Shown here piece by piece: positions 11,740 to 23,535 of a DNA stretch of 64,000 bases. The notes under the pieces are model-generated. The model was not told the DNA's origin and searched no databases. It saw only the letters and a list, made by a program, of their open reading frames with translations. Source of the DNA: Bagarius yarrelli (Eukaryota > Chordata > Actinopteri > Siluriformes > Sisoridae). Position 1 is the stretch's first letter, and every line of letters begins with the position of its first letter. The stretch spans positions 759,501 through 823,500 of the forward strand of contig VCAZ01000032.1 of NCBI GenBank assembly GCA_005784505.1, written 5' to 3'. The position numbers and the translations under genes were made by a program.

Positions 11740-12440
11740 TTTCCTGTCGGCTTTCAGAAGCTGCTATGCTACAAGCTGCGCTACGATTTATACTAAACGT
11801 GACGATATCTGAATAAATAACGTAGCCTAACAAGTGATTAGCTACATATAAATAGTTTGTTCAGACATTTTTATTAGTTTAAAAACAACCAGTTACCTCA
11901 GTAAGAGTAGCTGCTTTACTAGCGTTGATGTAATTGTCTCATTAGCTTGGTAGCTTTTAGCATTGCTAAGTTTTAAATCCAAAAAAGGGTTTAAAAATTT
12001 ACAGACATAAATAAATACAAACTAGGTAGGCTTTTTAGGGTTGCAATTACCTCAGTAAGAGTAGCTTCTTTACTACCTTTAATGTAATTAGCTTCTTTGT
12101 CTTAGACGCTTTAGCTGTAGCTAGTTTCTATATAAATTCAAAAAAATAAATGAATGCATAAACTAGCTATCCAGGGGTTTATACTGAATTATATAGTTTA
12201 TAAAAGCTATTTGATAAAAATGGCTCTAGTTTAGCTAGTTTCCAAAAAAGCTAGCTAGCAAGACGATTCCAGAAACTTGCTACACAATAAAGCTAAAGTA
12301 CCTCAGTTCATTTTTCACACATTCAGGTTACATTTATAGTAACTGGGAAAAAATGCGAGCAAATTCTGTAGCCTAGCAGGCGACTAGCTACGTTGCCGAG
12401 TTGCAAATTCGTCCAAAAAAAACACTGACTTATATAGTAT
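11740..12440. repeat. Low-copy degenerate tandem duplication
   Basis: The segment TTACCTCAGTAAGAGTAGCT at 11893 recurs at 12047 with the following text also similar (TTTACTA...TGTAATT), giving a period of about 154 bp. A weaker third echo (GTACCTCAGT) lies near 12298. The region is full of GCTAGC-like words; a similar texture appears at 17.5-18.3 kb. Confidence 0.55.
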
Positions 12441-12972
12441 GAAAAAATTAATTTTATTTATTGTAACTTTCTCGGCCTAACAGATTAGCCACATTCTGAT
12501 TAGATTAGAGAATCCGATCAGATTGTCTTTGTTTTTTTTATTGATTGTCGTCCGATGCTACACCGTGACTAGCGATGTAGCAGCCGTCGACTGGAGGCAG
12601 ATGTTAAAAAAGGAGAAAATTGAGTTCATATTGAATATAAAATGTGTTCTAATATTCTAAATATTAAGTCATGGATTATAAAAACAACCCCGATTTCACA
12701 CTTCTTTGTGCCCACGATTAAATCCAAGGAAGAAGAAAACAGAGCTGATTTCTGCCCCGCAGATGGATTTTTTTTTTTTTGCCCTGCCACACATTGCGAC
12801 ATTCTTTTCCCGACTGCGCAGAAATCAGATGCCCTGTGAACATTTAGAACTCAAAGCCAGCAGCTGCTGCACGCCGACTAAAAGCCTCGCCTTCAGCATT
12901 GTTTCCTAACCTTGTGGAGTTTGGACTATTCTCACAGCCACCACTTCAACCCACAGTTTATTTTCCACCAGT
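12441..12972. other. Unique intergenic sequence, nothing recognised
   Basis: No repeats or exons recognised; short chance frames only. Confidence 0.4.
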
Positions 12973-13990
12973 TTGAAGCCTGTCCTTCACTCTTCCGCTT
13001 CAGACCTCACTCGGATCTCTTTCTCTCTCTCTCTCTCTCTCTCTGTTCTCTTTAATAGTCCTACTGCTTCCTCTCTCTTGCACTGCTCTGTCTCTGTCTT
13101 TTCGTCTCACTGCTCTGTCTATTCATACACCCATCCACCCCATCTAACTGCTTTCTGTCTCTCTCCTTTTCTTCTCACTTTGTCTCTCTGTCTTTCCATC
13201 TTACTGCTTTTTGTCTATCCATCTCACTCTATCCTCTATCTCTCCTATCTGTCTTACTCTTACTCTCTTTTGCTCTCTCACTTTTCTTTAATAGTCTCAC
13301 TGCTTGCTCTTTCTGTGCCTCTCTTACTGTCTTACTGCTTTCTCTTTCCTACACCGCTCTGTCTCTCTGTCTTTCTGTCTCACTGCCTTTTGTCTATCCA
13401 TCTCTCTCTATCTCAACTCTTTCTGTTTTTCCACATTGTTTTCTCTGTTTCAATCTGTCTCTCTTTCTGTCCTACTGCTTTCTCGCTCTCTTCTTTATTA
13501 ACCCTGTTGCTCTTCTTCTCACTGCCTGTCTATCTCTCTTTTTTGTTTCTGTGTCTCTCTTTCTGCTTTTTATTGCTTCTTATACCAGCAGTGGTAACAG
13601 TCCAACACCTTAACCACTAGTCCACCACTTGGATATACAGACTCTTTCTCTCTGCTCTGTCTATTTCTCCTAATGCTCCCTGTCTAACCATTTACACCCC
13701 CTTTTTCTGCATCTCTCTCTCTCTCTCTCTCTCTTTGTCTCACTGCTTACTCTCTTTTCCTCTATTTGTTTGTTTCACAGCTTTCTGTCTCACTGTTCAC
13801 TGTCTTGCTTTCTCTTGATTTCTTTCTCTTCTTCAATTTTATCTCGATCATTTTCTTGCTCTCTTTTTCTGTCTCTCTGTTTTTTCTTTTCTTACTTTCT
13901 GCTTTTTCCTAATTTTTCTGTTTTCTAGGCTTATGCTGTTCTCATAAAGGTCTGAGAATCTGTCTCTCTCTCTCTCTCTCTGTCTGTCTG
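12973..13990. repeat. One-kilobase pyrimidine-rich tract
   Basis: Plus strand is strongly C/T biased with (TC)n cores at 13019-13042, 13711-13735 and 13963-13990. A tRNA-SINE head fragment (complement of GTCCAACACCTTAACCACTA, 13588-13631, minus strand) is embedded. A 215-codon Leu/Ser-rich frame across it is a by-product of the repeat, not a protein gene. Confidence 0.85.
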
Positions 13991-14616
13991 TCTCTGGTGC
14001 ACTGACAGATGTCGTGATAGTCATGAATATGTGGCGTACAGGCTGCGTCTGTAGGCCTTTGATCCTTGTTTCAAAAGAGTGGAGGCTCTGCGGTCTCGCT
14101 GACTCAGTGACTCACTGCACATTTGCCGCCACAACCTGTTTGTTTTAGCCAAAAGAAATGGCTGTGTGTCACAACGAGAGTTTTAAATTAACATCTTGTC
14201 ACCAATTTTTGTCTTATTTTACTGCAAATCATTGCGCCATAATGAACATTATTTTTTATTAGCTTCGCCCACTTCCTTATCTGCTCAGCTCTTTAAATAC
14301 AGTACTGCATCTCACTACCAACCTGCTAGCCCTGAAATTAGTCCCACCCCTTTTCACATATGTGAAGCTGGAAGCCGGTGAGAAAATAAGCTGTACTGTT
14401 CATTAAAGTAGTGAAATCCAGTGAATAAGGTTGACCTATCAACTGTCTCCATTTTTACTTATTGTCCCTTTAATAAATTTAGCTGTTTTTATTTGATTTT
14501 TTTTGTTTAAATTTACAGATTTTACGATTTTACAAGTCATATGCGAAAGTGGCGGAAAGCGGCGGCGTGGCACTTTACAAGTGCTCAAACAAAAAAACGT
14601 TGTTCTTTGTAGTTAA
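13991..14616. other. Unique intergenic sequence
   Basis: Includes a phrase near 14540-14575 (GCGAAAGTGGCGGAAAGC) that recurs near 26.43 kb, marking a shared dispersed repeat of unknown class. Otherwise nothing recognised. Confidence 0.4.
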
Positions 14617-14797
14617 ATTTGTCAGACGTCCTTATTCAAAGCAACTTACATTTATCTCTTTTATAGAACTGAGCAATTGGGGGTTAAAGACCCTGCTGAA
14701 ATTGGTGGTGCTGGGATCCGAACCTTGATCTTCCAGTTAGAGTTAGCAGTCCAACTCAGTCTGCTCAGTCTTAACCACTGTGCTACCACTTCCTCTT
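14617..14797 (-). mobile_element. V-SINE-like retroposon, reverse orientation
   Basis: Tail complement GTCAGACGTCCTTATTCAAAG at the left, body CAATTGGGGGTTAAAG, B-box complement GGGATCCGAACCTTGATC and head complement CTTAACCACTGTGCTACCAC. An extra GTTAGA...CAGTCT duplication lengthens the segment between the boxes. Confidence 0.82.
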
Positions 14798-15340
14798 AAG
14801 TAGTATATGATTTTAGGCAAACCCCTTAGTGGACCACACCCATTAATATAAACTTGTGACCTTTAACCTCATGCTATTAAAATTAATCAATGTTACTGGC
14901 TAATTTGGACCCATAGTTAAACAAAGATTTTTGGTTTATAATAAAAAAAATTTAAAAAAACAATGTGTCATAATTAACTGAGTCCAAATTCCGTTCCGTA
15001 TTCTAATTCGACGTTGACTCTAGTTGATCCGAATCAGTAATTTCAAACTTACTTCCTGGCTCCGCCGAGCCTCATGGCGTTCCGCTACACAGCTCATTTA
15101 TTTGTTCTTATTATCACTTGTACAATAGTACAACCCCAGACATGTGTTTCATTAAATTCTGTTCCGACAGGCAAAGTGTAAATGTGTGTGTTCCCAGTTC
15201 AAGAACTCTGAGCTTGTTTTAAAGCTAATCCGTTGTGACGCTAATAACAGCGCAGGAAACTAGAAAACATCCGAGAGAACGATAGAGTGAGACGGTAAAC
15301 AACTCAGCAAGGGCAATCAAATGACACTTTCCCATTTAAA
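14798..15340. other. Unique intergenic sequence, nothing recognised
   Basis: No element or exon recognised. Confidence 0.4.
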
Positions 15341-15850
15341 ACAATACACTGTCTCCTTTTGCAGAGCGAGAGGCCACCCGGTGCCCATGACCCCTCCTTG
15401 ACCCCTGGAGAGGTGGAAGAAAAAACCCTGCAACCCATTTCTCTATTCACCTCCATTTCTCTTTTCATGCCTCTGCCCTTCTCTAGGGCAAGTAATGATA
15501 TTTGTTTCTCTCATTGAGGCTTCTGAGAATCTGTCCGGTCTTTTGTCGCAGTGGAGATAGAGGGATCCTCTTGCTCTCTCTGAGGGAGCAGATGAAGAGA
15601 AGAGCCCTCATCCATAGCCACCTTCACTCTGTAGGGAACAAAGAGACCTTCAAAAGGGAAAAAAAATCTCAACAGGTTTTTTTTTTCTCATCCCAGTGGC
15701 GTCTGGACTGAAAATATTTTGAAGGGAGTCTCTTGAATCAGAACAAAGGGATCTGCACTCTTCCAGTCTCGTCAACTGTCCATTAATCCTCTCATTACCA
15801 GGCACTTAAAAGTCTATTGCTGTGGAGTTTATCTTCCCCGCTCAACTCTT
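15341..15850. promoter_or_regulatory. Unique block, weak candidate conserved non-coding DNA
   Basis: Repeat-free stretch with purine/pyrimidine balance and phrases such as GGGCAAGTAATGATATTTG and CTCATTGAGGCTTCTGAG. A 69-codon frame has no known domain. Conservation untested. Confidence 0.22.
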
Positions 15851-16499
15851 CAGTCGCAAAAACACACACAAGAGTTTTGTTGTGTGCTGCACACAGCGGG
15901 TTGAATGGTTTGCCCACGGATTTTTAGAGTTTTACTCAAGTACGTATGAATATTCATGTCCCGACTTTATTGACATCAAGTAAATAATCGCCGTAAATGT
16001 ATATTTATCAAGGTGCCAATACTTACGATATATTTAAGACATAGCTTACATTTTCTAATTATTCTCCTGGACCGAAAGAGCATGAAATTCACCATAAAAA
16101 AAAAAAAAAACAAGTACAAAAAAACTAAATTCAATCAGGAAACAGAATTAACGATAAAATAAGAGATTAAACTATTCATAAGGAAACAAAACTACAATAA
16201 AATACAGTCGAAATAAAAACAAACTTTGTAAAAAGTTTATAACTATGCTCACACTTGTGTATTAAACACTAGAGATCGACCAATAATCAATTTTACTGAT
16301 ATTTTTTCTGATATTTTAAACATTATCAGATATCGATCTTGTAATATCAGATTTATCGATATATGAAGTTATCTTGCGGCCGTTTTGAGAAACCTTGCTC
16401 AAGACCGCCATTACAGCAACAGTGCTAACGAGTAAAATAACTTGATTTGCTTTTATTGCTAAACTTTATTTAACACATCAGCTAGTGTACATTTCTTAA

Positions 16500-16712
16500 T
16501 TTGTCACATAAACTTTACAGAAGTTTGTTTCTTCGCATATCCCATCTTAGTAAGTGGGGGTCAGAGCACAGGGTCAGCTATAATATGGCACCTCTGGAGC
16601 AGGAAGGGTTAAGGGTCTTGCTCAAAGACCCAACAGTGGTTAACTGGCAGAAGTGGGACTTGAACCCCAGTCTTCCTGGTCTTCAGCGTTAAGCATTTGA
16701 GCCACCACTGCC
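16500..16712 (+). mobile_element. Dispersed fish retroposon 'B' inside the hAT element
   Basis: Marked by TTGTCACATAAAC, GTTTCTTCGCATATCCCA, GGGGGTCAGAGCACAGGGTC, CTGGAGCAGGAAGGGTTAAG, CTTGCTCAAAGACCCAACAG and the end GAGCCACCACTGCCCCC. The same motif string occurs at 35.13-35.36 kb. It is a SINE-like or LINE-tail-like family of uncertain class. Confidence 0.72.
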
Positions 16713-16826
16713 CCCGATTTGAGCAACCACTTTCCCCTGATTTGAGCCACCACTGCCCCCGATTTGAGCAACCACTTTCCCCTGATTTAAGCCACCACTG
16801 CCCCCGATTTGTGACACCACTGCCTT
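16694..16826 (+). repeat. Minisatellite grown from the end of repeat B
   Basis: The terminal words of repeat B are repeated about six times in alternating 22-bp (GATTTGAGCCACCACTGCCC plus CC) and 23-bp (GATTTGAGCAACCACTTTCC plus CCT) units starting at 16716, 16739, 16761, 16784 and 16806. The 45-bp dimer keeps the frame open on both strands. Confidence 0.9.
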
Positions 16827-17150
16827 TTTTTTGTTTTACTAACCTATTAATATTATTTTTCATTCAAATAGTTTTGAAAATGATTGGAATTATTTATTTG
16901 TTATCTGATCAAACCATTTAATAAACAAATACAATTTAACGACATAGTTAAGTCTCTGCTGTGAGTGTATTAAGAGTTACGGTCTGTTGCGTTTAGTATT
17001 GTTGGTATCATTAGGGAAAAACAGATGTAAAACATTCAATAAATATCGGTTCTGTATATCAGTTATTATTTACATAAAAAGGCAAATAATCGCCACTGGT
17101 ATCAGTTCTTAAAAAAAAAATCAATATCGGTCGATCTCTAATATTAAACA

Positions 17151-19235
17151 CAACTATTGTGTATTAAACACTAGCAGTCTGGACCAATAGCCTCATGAAA
17201 GCTTGATTAAATTTTACAAACCTGAAGGAAAGAAAGGAAAAAAAAGACTGGCTTTCTCACACTCTCTGACTCTGAGACTAACCATCTCTTTGACCTCAAC
17301 CTGTTTCCACCGTTGCGTAATGTGCCACGGGGTAATTGCGGCTGGCAGGGCACACTAGAAAAAACCGAGCTAATTTAGCAGCCACGTTAGCACAGATGTG
17401 ACACGGCCAAAGAGGGCAGTGAAAAAGGCACGACTCTGTCTGTTCCCGATGGGAGATTGCACACAAATATACATAGACGCAGGCGTAAATACACAGAGTG
17501 ATCCTAACTCTTAGCCGAGGAGCGGTAATGAGAAATAAACAGTTTGTTTTATCATCTCTTTATATTATTAGCGTTTTAGCTCATCCATGCATAGGTTTTA
17601 CTTCCAGAATGTGATATATTAGCTTCCTCTTACCGCTAGCAAGCTAAGTAATGTTAACTAGTAGAACCGTATGTTTGTCCTAAAAGAAGAAACATGTTAA
17701 CAAATGTGGGTTTTTATAGGCCCTTTTATTATAATTTTTATTATTATTATTATCCTAGCATTATCTAGCTTCTGAAAAATATTAGCTCCAGACAGTCATT
17801 AAGTGTATCTAGGCTTAGCTAGTTTGCTACAAAATACAAGAGATTATACTTCAGTAAGCAGTCTTTAGTAAGCAGGCTGCTTTTTAGCTTATTAGTGTTA
17901 ATTAGCATTAGCTGTGTTTGGGCAGGTTGAAGTAGCGTAAAAGCTATTGTTACTAAGGTATCGTTTTAAATTGAAGTAAATAAATTAAGCAATACTCTTA
18001 GCAAGAATGACGGTTCAGGACTCGTAGTTATTTTCTTTATGTTTATGAGCAAAAATAGACTATTTAATAGTTGCTGTTAAGAATTGTAGTGTTTATTTTA
18101 TTTGGTTCCCTAATGCTAACACATGAAGTGTAGCAATCGACACTACTGGGCATTAATGTCTTGGTCAATTTTTACGTTTTACAAGGGGGAATAACAAATC
18201 AGACAAATCTACCAGACATTTTAGGTTGTAAAATTAGATTCAATGAACCGCTAGTAGTTTAACAGTGTAGCGCTAGCTGTATAGCTAGCTAGGTTTCTGT
18301 GGTAAAATATGAGGAAATCTGTGGAAAAAACACATCTTTTTTTTTATCTACCACACACTGGCAAGAACACAATAAAATAAAAGTTCTTCACTTCCTACGG
18401 TTTGTTTCATGACCCTTAATATCTTCTTATACATTCAGCGTCCCCATGAGCCACTTCCAGGACCGTTACGTCTTCTTTTCCACAAGTACCTAGGACTAAA
18501 ATTGTTCACTGCTCTTATTCTGGGCTTAAGAATAATGTTTATATAACCACAACCTGGTACAAGGGGAAAGATCCGGACTTTGAAAACAATCAGGGGAAAA
18601 AAAAGTGGCAAAAATCCTGGAGCTGGAAGTTCATGAATTAAACATAGCTCAATAATAGGATGTTACAGAGCAGGAGAGCAAGAGTGAGAGACAAGGGGCT
18701 ATGGAGCGTTTGTGTGGAGGAGCTCCAGCGCTGAGAGATGTAATGAAGACGTTACGCCAGGAAAGTTAACGTCGTGGACACGCCTACTCCAGTTGCTAGT
18801 CCTCTTTTTTTTTTCATTCCGCTTCCACCAAATTTCCATTTTTTTCCCCTCCACTTGATCTGAGGATCGATATCCTCATGCTGATTTATTTAGTACGGTC
18901 CTCTGCACACTGTCCGTTGTCGCTGCCTTTATTGTAGGCAATAAAACGTGGCTGAATTTCACTTCATCTCAGAGAAAATAGTTTATTCTGGTGACTCACT
19001 CTTCAGTCTGAAAGCTTATACACTGCGCCGATTTGGGTTTTATTGCCTTTCTATTACTGTGTACTGGGTGAGGATTTCTTTCCACATATGCAGAAGGTGG
19101 GTTTAGAAAATTATTCTGAATATTGTATATTTTTTTTTATTATAATTTAATCTATTTAATTTCTTTTTTTTTCATCGATGCAGGTAATTCAATTTATTTA
19201 AATTAATTTGAGTAAATTTTTGATGATGCAAGGGT
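17151..19235. other. Unique AT-rich intergenic sequence
   Basis: About 2 kb with no clear element. Words such as CAGTAAGCAGTC and AGCTAGTTTGC near 17.82-17.90 kb echo the 11.9-12.3 kb region. No exon recognised. Confidence 0.45.
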
Positions 19236-19239
19236 TTTA

Positions 19240-19900
19240 CTACATATATAAGGCCATGACCACTTTATTAAGCTCCTCTGTCAGGTTAATCTCTCTAAAA
19301 CAGTAGAGATGGACCGATAATCGGTTTTACTGTTATTATTCCTGATACTTTAAGCCGTTTTTATTAAGATATCAGTTTTGCAATATCAGATCCATCGATA
19401 TATGGTGCCATCTTGTGGTAATTTTAATAATTGTGAGACCACTATTTATTGTTAGGAGAGAGACGAGTCAATGACAGCACTTCCAGACAGATAAATAGAT
19501 AGATATATAGATGTCTTATATCCACTGCATATACTGTTTATAATGTAAACAGCACTGTGACAGAAACCTCAGAATGAAACCTCAATGGGAGCTGGAATAG
19601 TATAAAACAGTAACCTGGACTGTATTTCTGCCTCATACCCTGTGTTCCCAGTAGGAGATCCACCACCTGGTGTTTTAAACATGCTACTCACACGGTTTAT
19701 ACTCTGCAGTGGCTCAGAATAGTGCATAAATGTGCAACCAGAATGAACCTCAGTTTGGTGTTTTGCTATTGCAGTTTCTCCAACTCAGTTCTTGATGTGC
19801 TGGACATTCTGAGATGCTTTTCTGCTTACCTAAGATATGAAAAAAATGTATTCTCTGAGTAACAGTATCCTTCCCGTCTGTGCAGACCAGGAGGCTAAAA
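19240..19900 (-). mobile_element. Possible Tc1/mariner relic (second family)
   Basis: GACCACTTTATTAAGCTCCT near 19259 resembles the terminal region of a common fish Tc1-type element, and ACATTCTGAGATGCTTTTCT near 19804 resembles the complement of its transposase gene, followed by a further match around 19865-19890. The remainder is too decayed to align by eye. Confidence 0.35.
19303..19430 (+). mobile_element. hAT-type element fragment
   Basis: TAGAGATGGACCGATAATCG and the following TTTTACTG, CAATATCAGATCCATCGATA and ATCTTGTGG align in order with the left end of the 16.27 kb element. No right terminus was found. Confidence 0.65.
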
Positions 19901-20337
19901 TCATTTTTTGGTGGTTCTATTTGAAGCGTCTATTAGATCCGAGTCTCTGGACTATATAACAATTACTTCTGTCAAATTCATGAACGTGTAGTCCCTTCAA
20001 CCTGAATCATTTTAGACAGCAGCTGATTGTGTGTCACATTGCCACCTTTCACACTCGCAAGCGCAGATAACTGGGATTGCGAATGAGCCGTGCACTCCTT
20101 TCTCAGTAAATTTGACTTCCTATAGAAGAACAGTTGTATTTACGGTGTTAAACATTCGCACAGATAGTCGCACAGTCTCATTAATCTAACGACTAGACCT
20201 CTTCCTAATGAATGATACGGTCGTGTTGGATGACAGGAAGCGAGGCGGAACACTGCTGCTCTGCTCAGGATATTCGAGGGACCGCATTATAGCAATCAGT
20301 CTCCAGTGGAATTAAAATTACAAAGAACAACAGGCTT

Positions 20338-21785
20338 TAATAAAAAGGTTTTATCGAACCATAAAGGGTCGTTGCTGATGGAAAAATTAAAATTCTCTGA
20401 GGATCTAAAACCTTTGATCTAGAATCATAAGAATACACTTCCTTGTTCGAGAACCTCTTATACAAAACCATTAAGGGTTGTTGCTAATAAGCTAAAATAA
20501 ATTTGAACTAGAACCTATAATCTAAACCTATAAAGGCTTATTGCTACAAAATTGGACTTCACTGATCTAGAGCCTTTAATCTGCAACCATACAGAGTTGT
20601 TGCTGGCCAGATTACATGCCCCAGATCTACAACCATAAACCAATGTCGAGGGTAAGATCTAAAAAGCTTGATCAACCACCTCTGATTTCAAACTATAAAG
20701 GGGTTGTTGCTAATACAAATGATTGTTTCTGATCAAGAACTGTTAAGGGTTGTTGCTAAAAAGATGGGACATCACTGATCTAGAGCCTTTGATCGACAAC
20801 TATAAGGGATTGTTGCTGGCCAGATTACATGCCCCATATCTACAACCATAAACCAATATTGCTGAAAAGATCAGTAACCCTTAATTAGCAACCTCTGATT
20901 TCGAACCATAGAGGGTTGTTGCTGATACAAATGATTGCCTGTGATCTAGAACTATAAAGGGTTGTTGCTGACCTCCTGAACAGCTCTAACCCAGAACCTA
21001 TGGTCCAGAACCATAAATGGACATTTCTAGTTAGATTGAAGCTCCTAGTTTGGACCCTCTAATCAAAAACCATAGAGTCATGTTGCTGATTAAATTAAAC
21101 ATACTTGATCTTGGACATCTAATCTAAAACCATAAAGGATTATTATTGTTAACAAGACTGGACTAGAGCCTCTGATCTAGAACTATAAAAAGTTGACACT
21201 TATTAAACAACCTTGGTTTAGAACCTGAAATAAGATTGGACACACCTGTAATGTCCAATGATCCAGAACAAGAAAAAGTTGTTCATGATAAGATTAGACA
21301 TTGTTGATCTAGAATCACTGTAAAGTAAAGTAAAGAGTTGTTGCTAATGAGATTTGGCGCCACCTGTCTAGGGTAAATAATAATAAGATTAGATACTATT
21401 TTTAATCTAGAATCACAAATGGTGTTGCTAAAAAAGATGGTCAACCCTGATTTTAAATTCCCTAATATAATTTAACACTGCTGGTCTAGAACCTCTGATC
21501 TAGCACCTTAAAGAGTTGTTGCTAATGACATTTGATGCCACTGGTTCAGGTCCTCTGATCTACAATCATTAGTAGTTAATACTAATAAGATTATATACCT
21601 AATACCCAAATATAGTTGGATACCCCTGGTCTAGAACCTCTGATCTAGAACCAAAAAGGTTTGTTGCTGAGAAGTATGGAAACCCTTGATATAAAACCTC
21701 TGATCCAAAACCATAAAAAGATGTTGCTGATAAGATTGGACGCCCCTTGTGTTAAGTATAAAGGGTTGTTTCTGATTGGATGTCC
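20338..21785. repeat. Degenerate ~60-bp minisatellite, about 20 units
   Basis: A unit built around GATCTAGAACC..., an ACCATAAAGGGTTGTTGCT core and an AAGATTGGA-type link recurs with variable spacing over 1.45 kb. Two successive units form a higher-order block: GCCAGATTACATGCCCC occurs at 20606 and again at about 20819, period 213 bp. No open frame is preserved, so this is unlikely to encode a repeat protein. I do not recognise it as a known satellite. Confidence 0.85.
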
Positions 21786-21868
21786 CGGATCATGATGTAT
21801 TCTTTTTGCCCACAAACCATGTTTTCAGTAAAATTAATCACACAAACAGATTCCATGTGGGCTGTACT

Positions 21869-22010
21869 GACTAACATTTATCTCTTTCATACAACTGAGC
21901 AATTAGGGGTTAAGGGCCTTGCTCAGGGGCCCAATGGTGGTGGCGCTGGGAATCGAACCCCGATCTTTCAGGAATTAGTCCAACACCTTAACCACTGAGC
22001 CACCACATCC
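21869..22010 (-). mobile_element. V-SINE-like retroposon, 3' truncated
   Basis: Complement shows body GCAATTAGGGGTTAAGGGCC, B-box GGGAATCGAACCCCGATC and head CACCTTAACCACTGAGCCAC. The tail is cut at ACATTTATCTC, lacking the CTGGATAAG part. Confidence 0.85.
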
Positions 22011-22837
22011 ACATAGTACATAGAGTTAGGTTGAATAATGAACCTTCCACCATTTGTATATTACTTCCGTTGTGCATTACCAGAGCAGACCAGGCCTCGT
22101 GAAAGGTTGATTAAGTACTAGAACCAATTCCTTTCCTGAAATCCACTCCCACCTGCTTCCTCCTGCTTCGCGCTCTGCTTTAACTGATGACAACTTTGCT
22201 GTGGCAACATAAATAACTGGGCCAATAAATTTATAGCCAGTAAAATAAGAAAAAGGAAGGCGGTCACGATAACGAGCGAAAGTCTATCAAGTAATAACTT
22301 CTTAGTCTTCTTATGCCAAAAGGACTGAAAGGGTTGCAACATGTCCCATCTGCCATCAACATGTTCTGTTATTTATTTCCACACCTCTGTTTTTCATCAG
22401 GGGGTTTAAATATGTGGTAGATTTCCTCAGGGAGGGTTTACACACGCTGAGATGTGTATTATAGCCTTTTCATTCAACTGTCTGGCTTTCTCTTCGGCCT
22501 TTATTGTGGGATCCACTCTGACGTTTGGTTTTCCTGTTTAATTACAATAATGTTATATACATATATAAATACCAGACGAAAGAAATTTGTCATCATGCAT
22601 CACACATTCGGAAAGCTGACTGGTAAAAAGCGGTGCAATTCACCCAAACTTTGTGTGACGAGTAAATAAACCGGATCCAGATTTGGATTCCAATAAATAA
22701 ATATTTTTTTTAACTACAAAAAAAAAGCTTTTGTATAAAGAAAAATATAACAAAAGGTAACGTTCTACAACAACAGATGTGTCAGTTTGAGAGACAAATC
22801 TAAACACCATCATTTTTACTGATCTGTTCATTTACAC
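22011..22837. other. Unique intergenic sequence, nothing recognised
   Basis: Chance frames only (at most 74 codons). Confidence 0.4.
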
Positions 22838-23017
22838 CAGGGGTGGGCAAACTCGGTTCTGGTGGGCCGGTGCTCTAACCCTAATCCAGCATACATGAAC
22901 CAACTAATCAACATCTTGCTAGATAGACTTGAAACTTAAAGGTAGGCGTGTTGAGGCAACTTGGAGCTAAACTTCTGCAGGACACCAACCCCCCAGGACT
23001 GAGTTTGCCCACCCCTG
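22838..23017. mobile_element. hAT-type MITE with target duplication
   Basis: Terminal inverted repeats CAGGGGTGGGCAAACTCGGT and its mirror ACTGAGTTTGCCCACCCCTG bound a 180-bp palindromic element. Flanks are ATTTACAC (left) and ATTTAGAC (right), a 7-of-8 match to the 8-bp duplication of hAT elements. Same family as 5.75 kb. Confidence 0.9.
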
Positions 23018-23164
23018 ATTTAGACATATAGCCGAGTAATAAAATTTAAATTTAGGCAGAATCCTCAAATCCAGAGTAATTCTCCCCAATTTACAATGAG
23101 CAGTTAGGGAATAGGGGCCTTGATTAAGGGTCACAGTTTATTATTTTGGTGTTGTTGTACTTTA

Positions 23165-23535
23165 GGACAGCAGTTTCCAACAGGGGGGACCCGACCCACT
23201 AGGGAGCCTTAGCAAGCTCTGTGGGGCATCGTGTCATAACAGTGAGCATTAAGGAAATCGAACATATTACATTAGCTAATTTTATCCATGGTCGCCTGGT
23301 TGACCAAAAAATGGAGAAATTTGTAATTTGTCCTCCACAAAAAAGAACGAGTGTCACTGATTCACCTTCAGCAGCTGTTAGTAATGACCCAGACATACTG
23401 GACCAAGGTGAGGAAAAGCCCACCAATTTGGGTTGCAGTGCAGAAATACTGAAAATGCAGGAAATAATATCAATAAATGTGAAGGGGGGGCCCCCAAAAT
23501 ATTTTTTTTGGGGGGACGCAACAGGATGCAACATC
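23165..23535 (+). mobile_element. hAT autonomous-element relic with N-terminal frame
   Basis: Begins with CAGCAGTTTCCAACAGGGGG, close to the Charlie-type hAT terminus. A 105-codon frame (23221-23538) reads MEKFVICPPQKR followed by a Ser/Asp-rich linker, reminiscent of the start of fish hAT/ZBED-type transposases. The BED finger and catalytic domain are absent, so this is a truncated relic, not a gene. The right side ends in a mixed poly-G/C, poly-T stretch. Confidence 0.5.

Larger units (their letters stand above)
16269..17142 (+). mobile_element. Non-autonomous hAT-type DNA transposon
   Basis: Perfect 12-bp terminal inverted repeats, TAGAGATCGACC (16270-16281) and GGTCGATCTCTA (17129-17140), with subterminal ATATCGAT/TATCGGT words typical of fish hAT relics. 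An 8-bp direct repeat ATTAAACA flanks it (16261-16268 and 17143-17150), which fits hAT target duplication with small end slippage. A longer flank phrase TTGTGTATTAAACACTA also recurs just to the right (about 17157). A retroposon and its tandem array sit inside. Confidence 0.7.

Noticed and set aside
12973..13620. 215-codon plus-strand open frame
   Set aside because: Leu/Ser/Phe-rich translation of a CT tract that even includes a SINE fragment; no start context or domain.
16694..16826. CRISPR-like regularly spaced repeat
   Set aside because: Units are contiguous 22/23-bp tandem copies of a retroposon end without spacers, in a vertebrate genome.
20338..21785. Repeat-protein coding region
   Set aside because: Irregular spacing and frequent stops in all frames.
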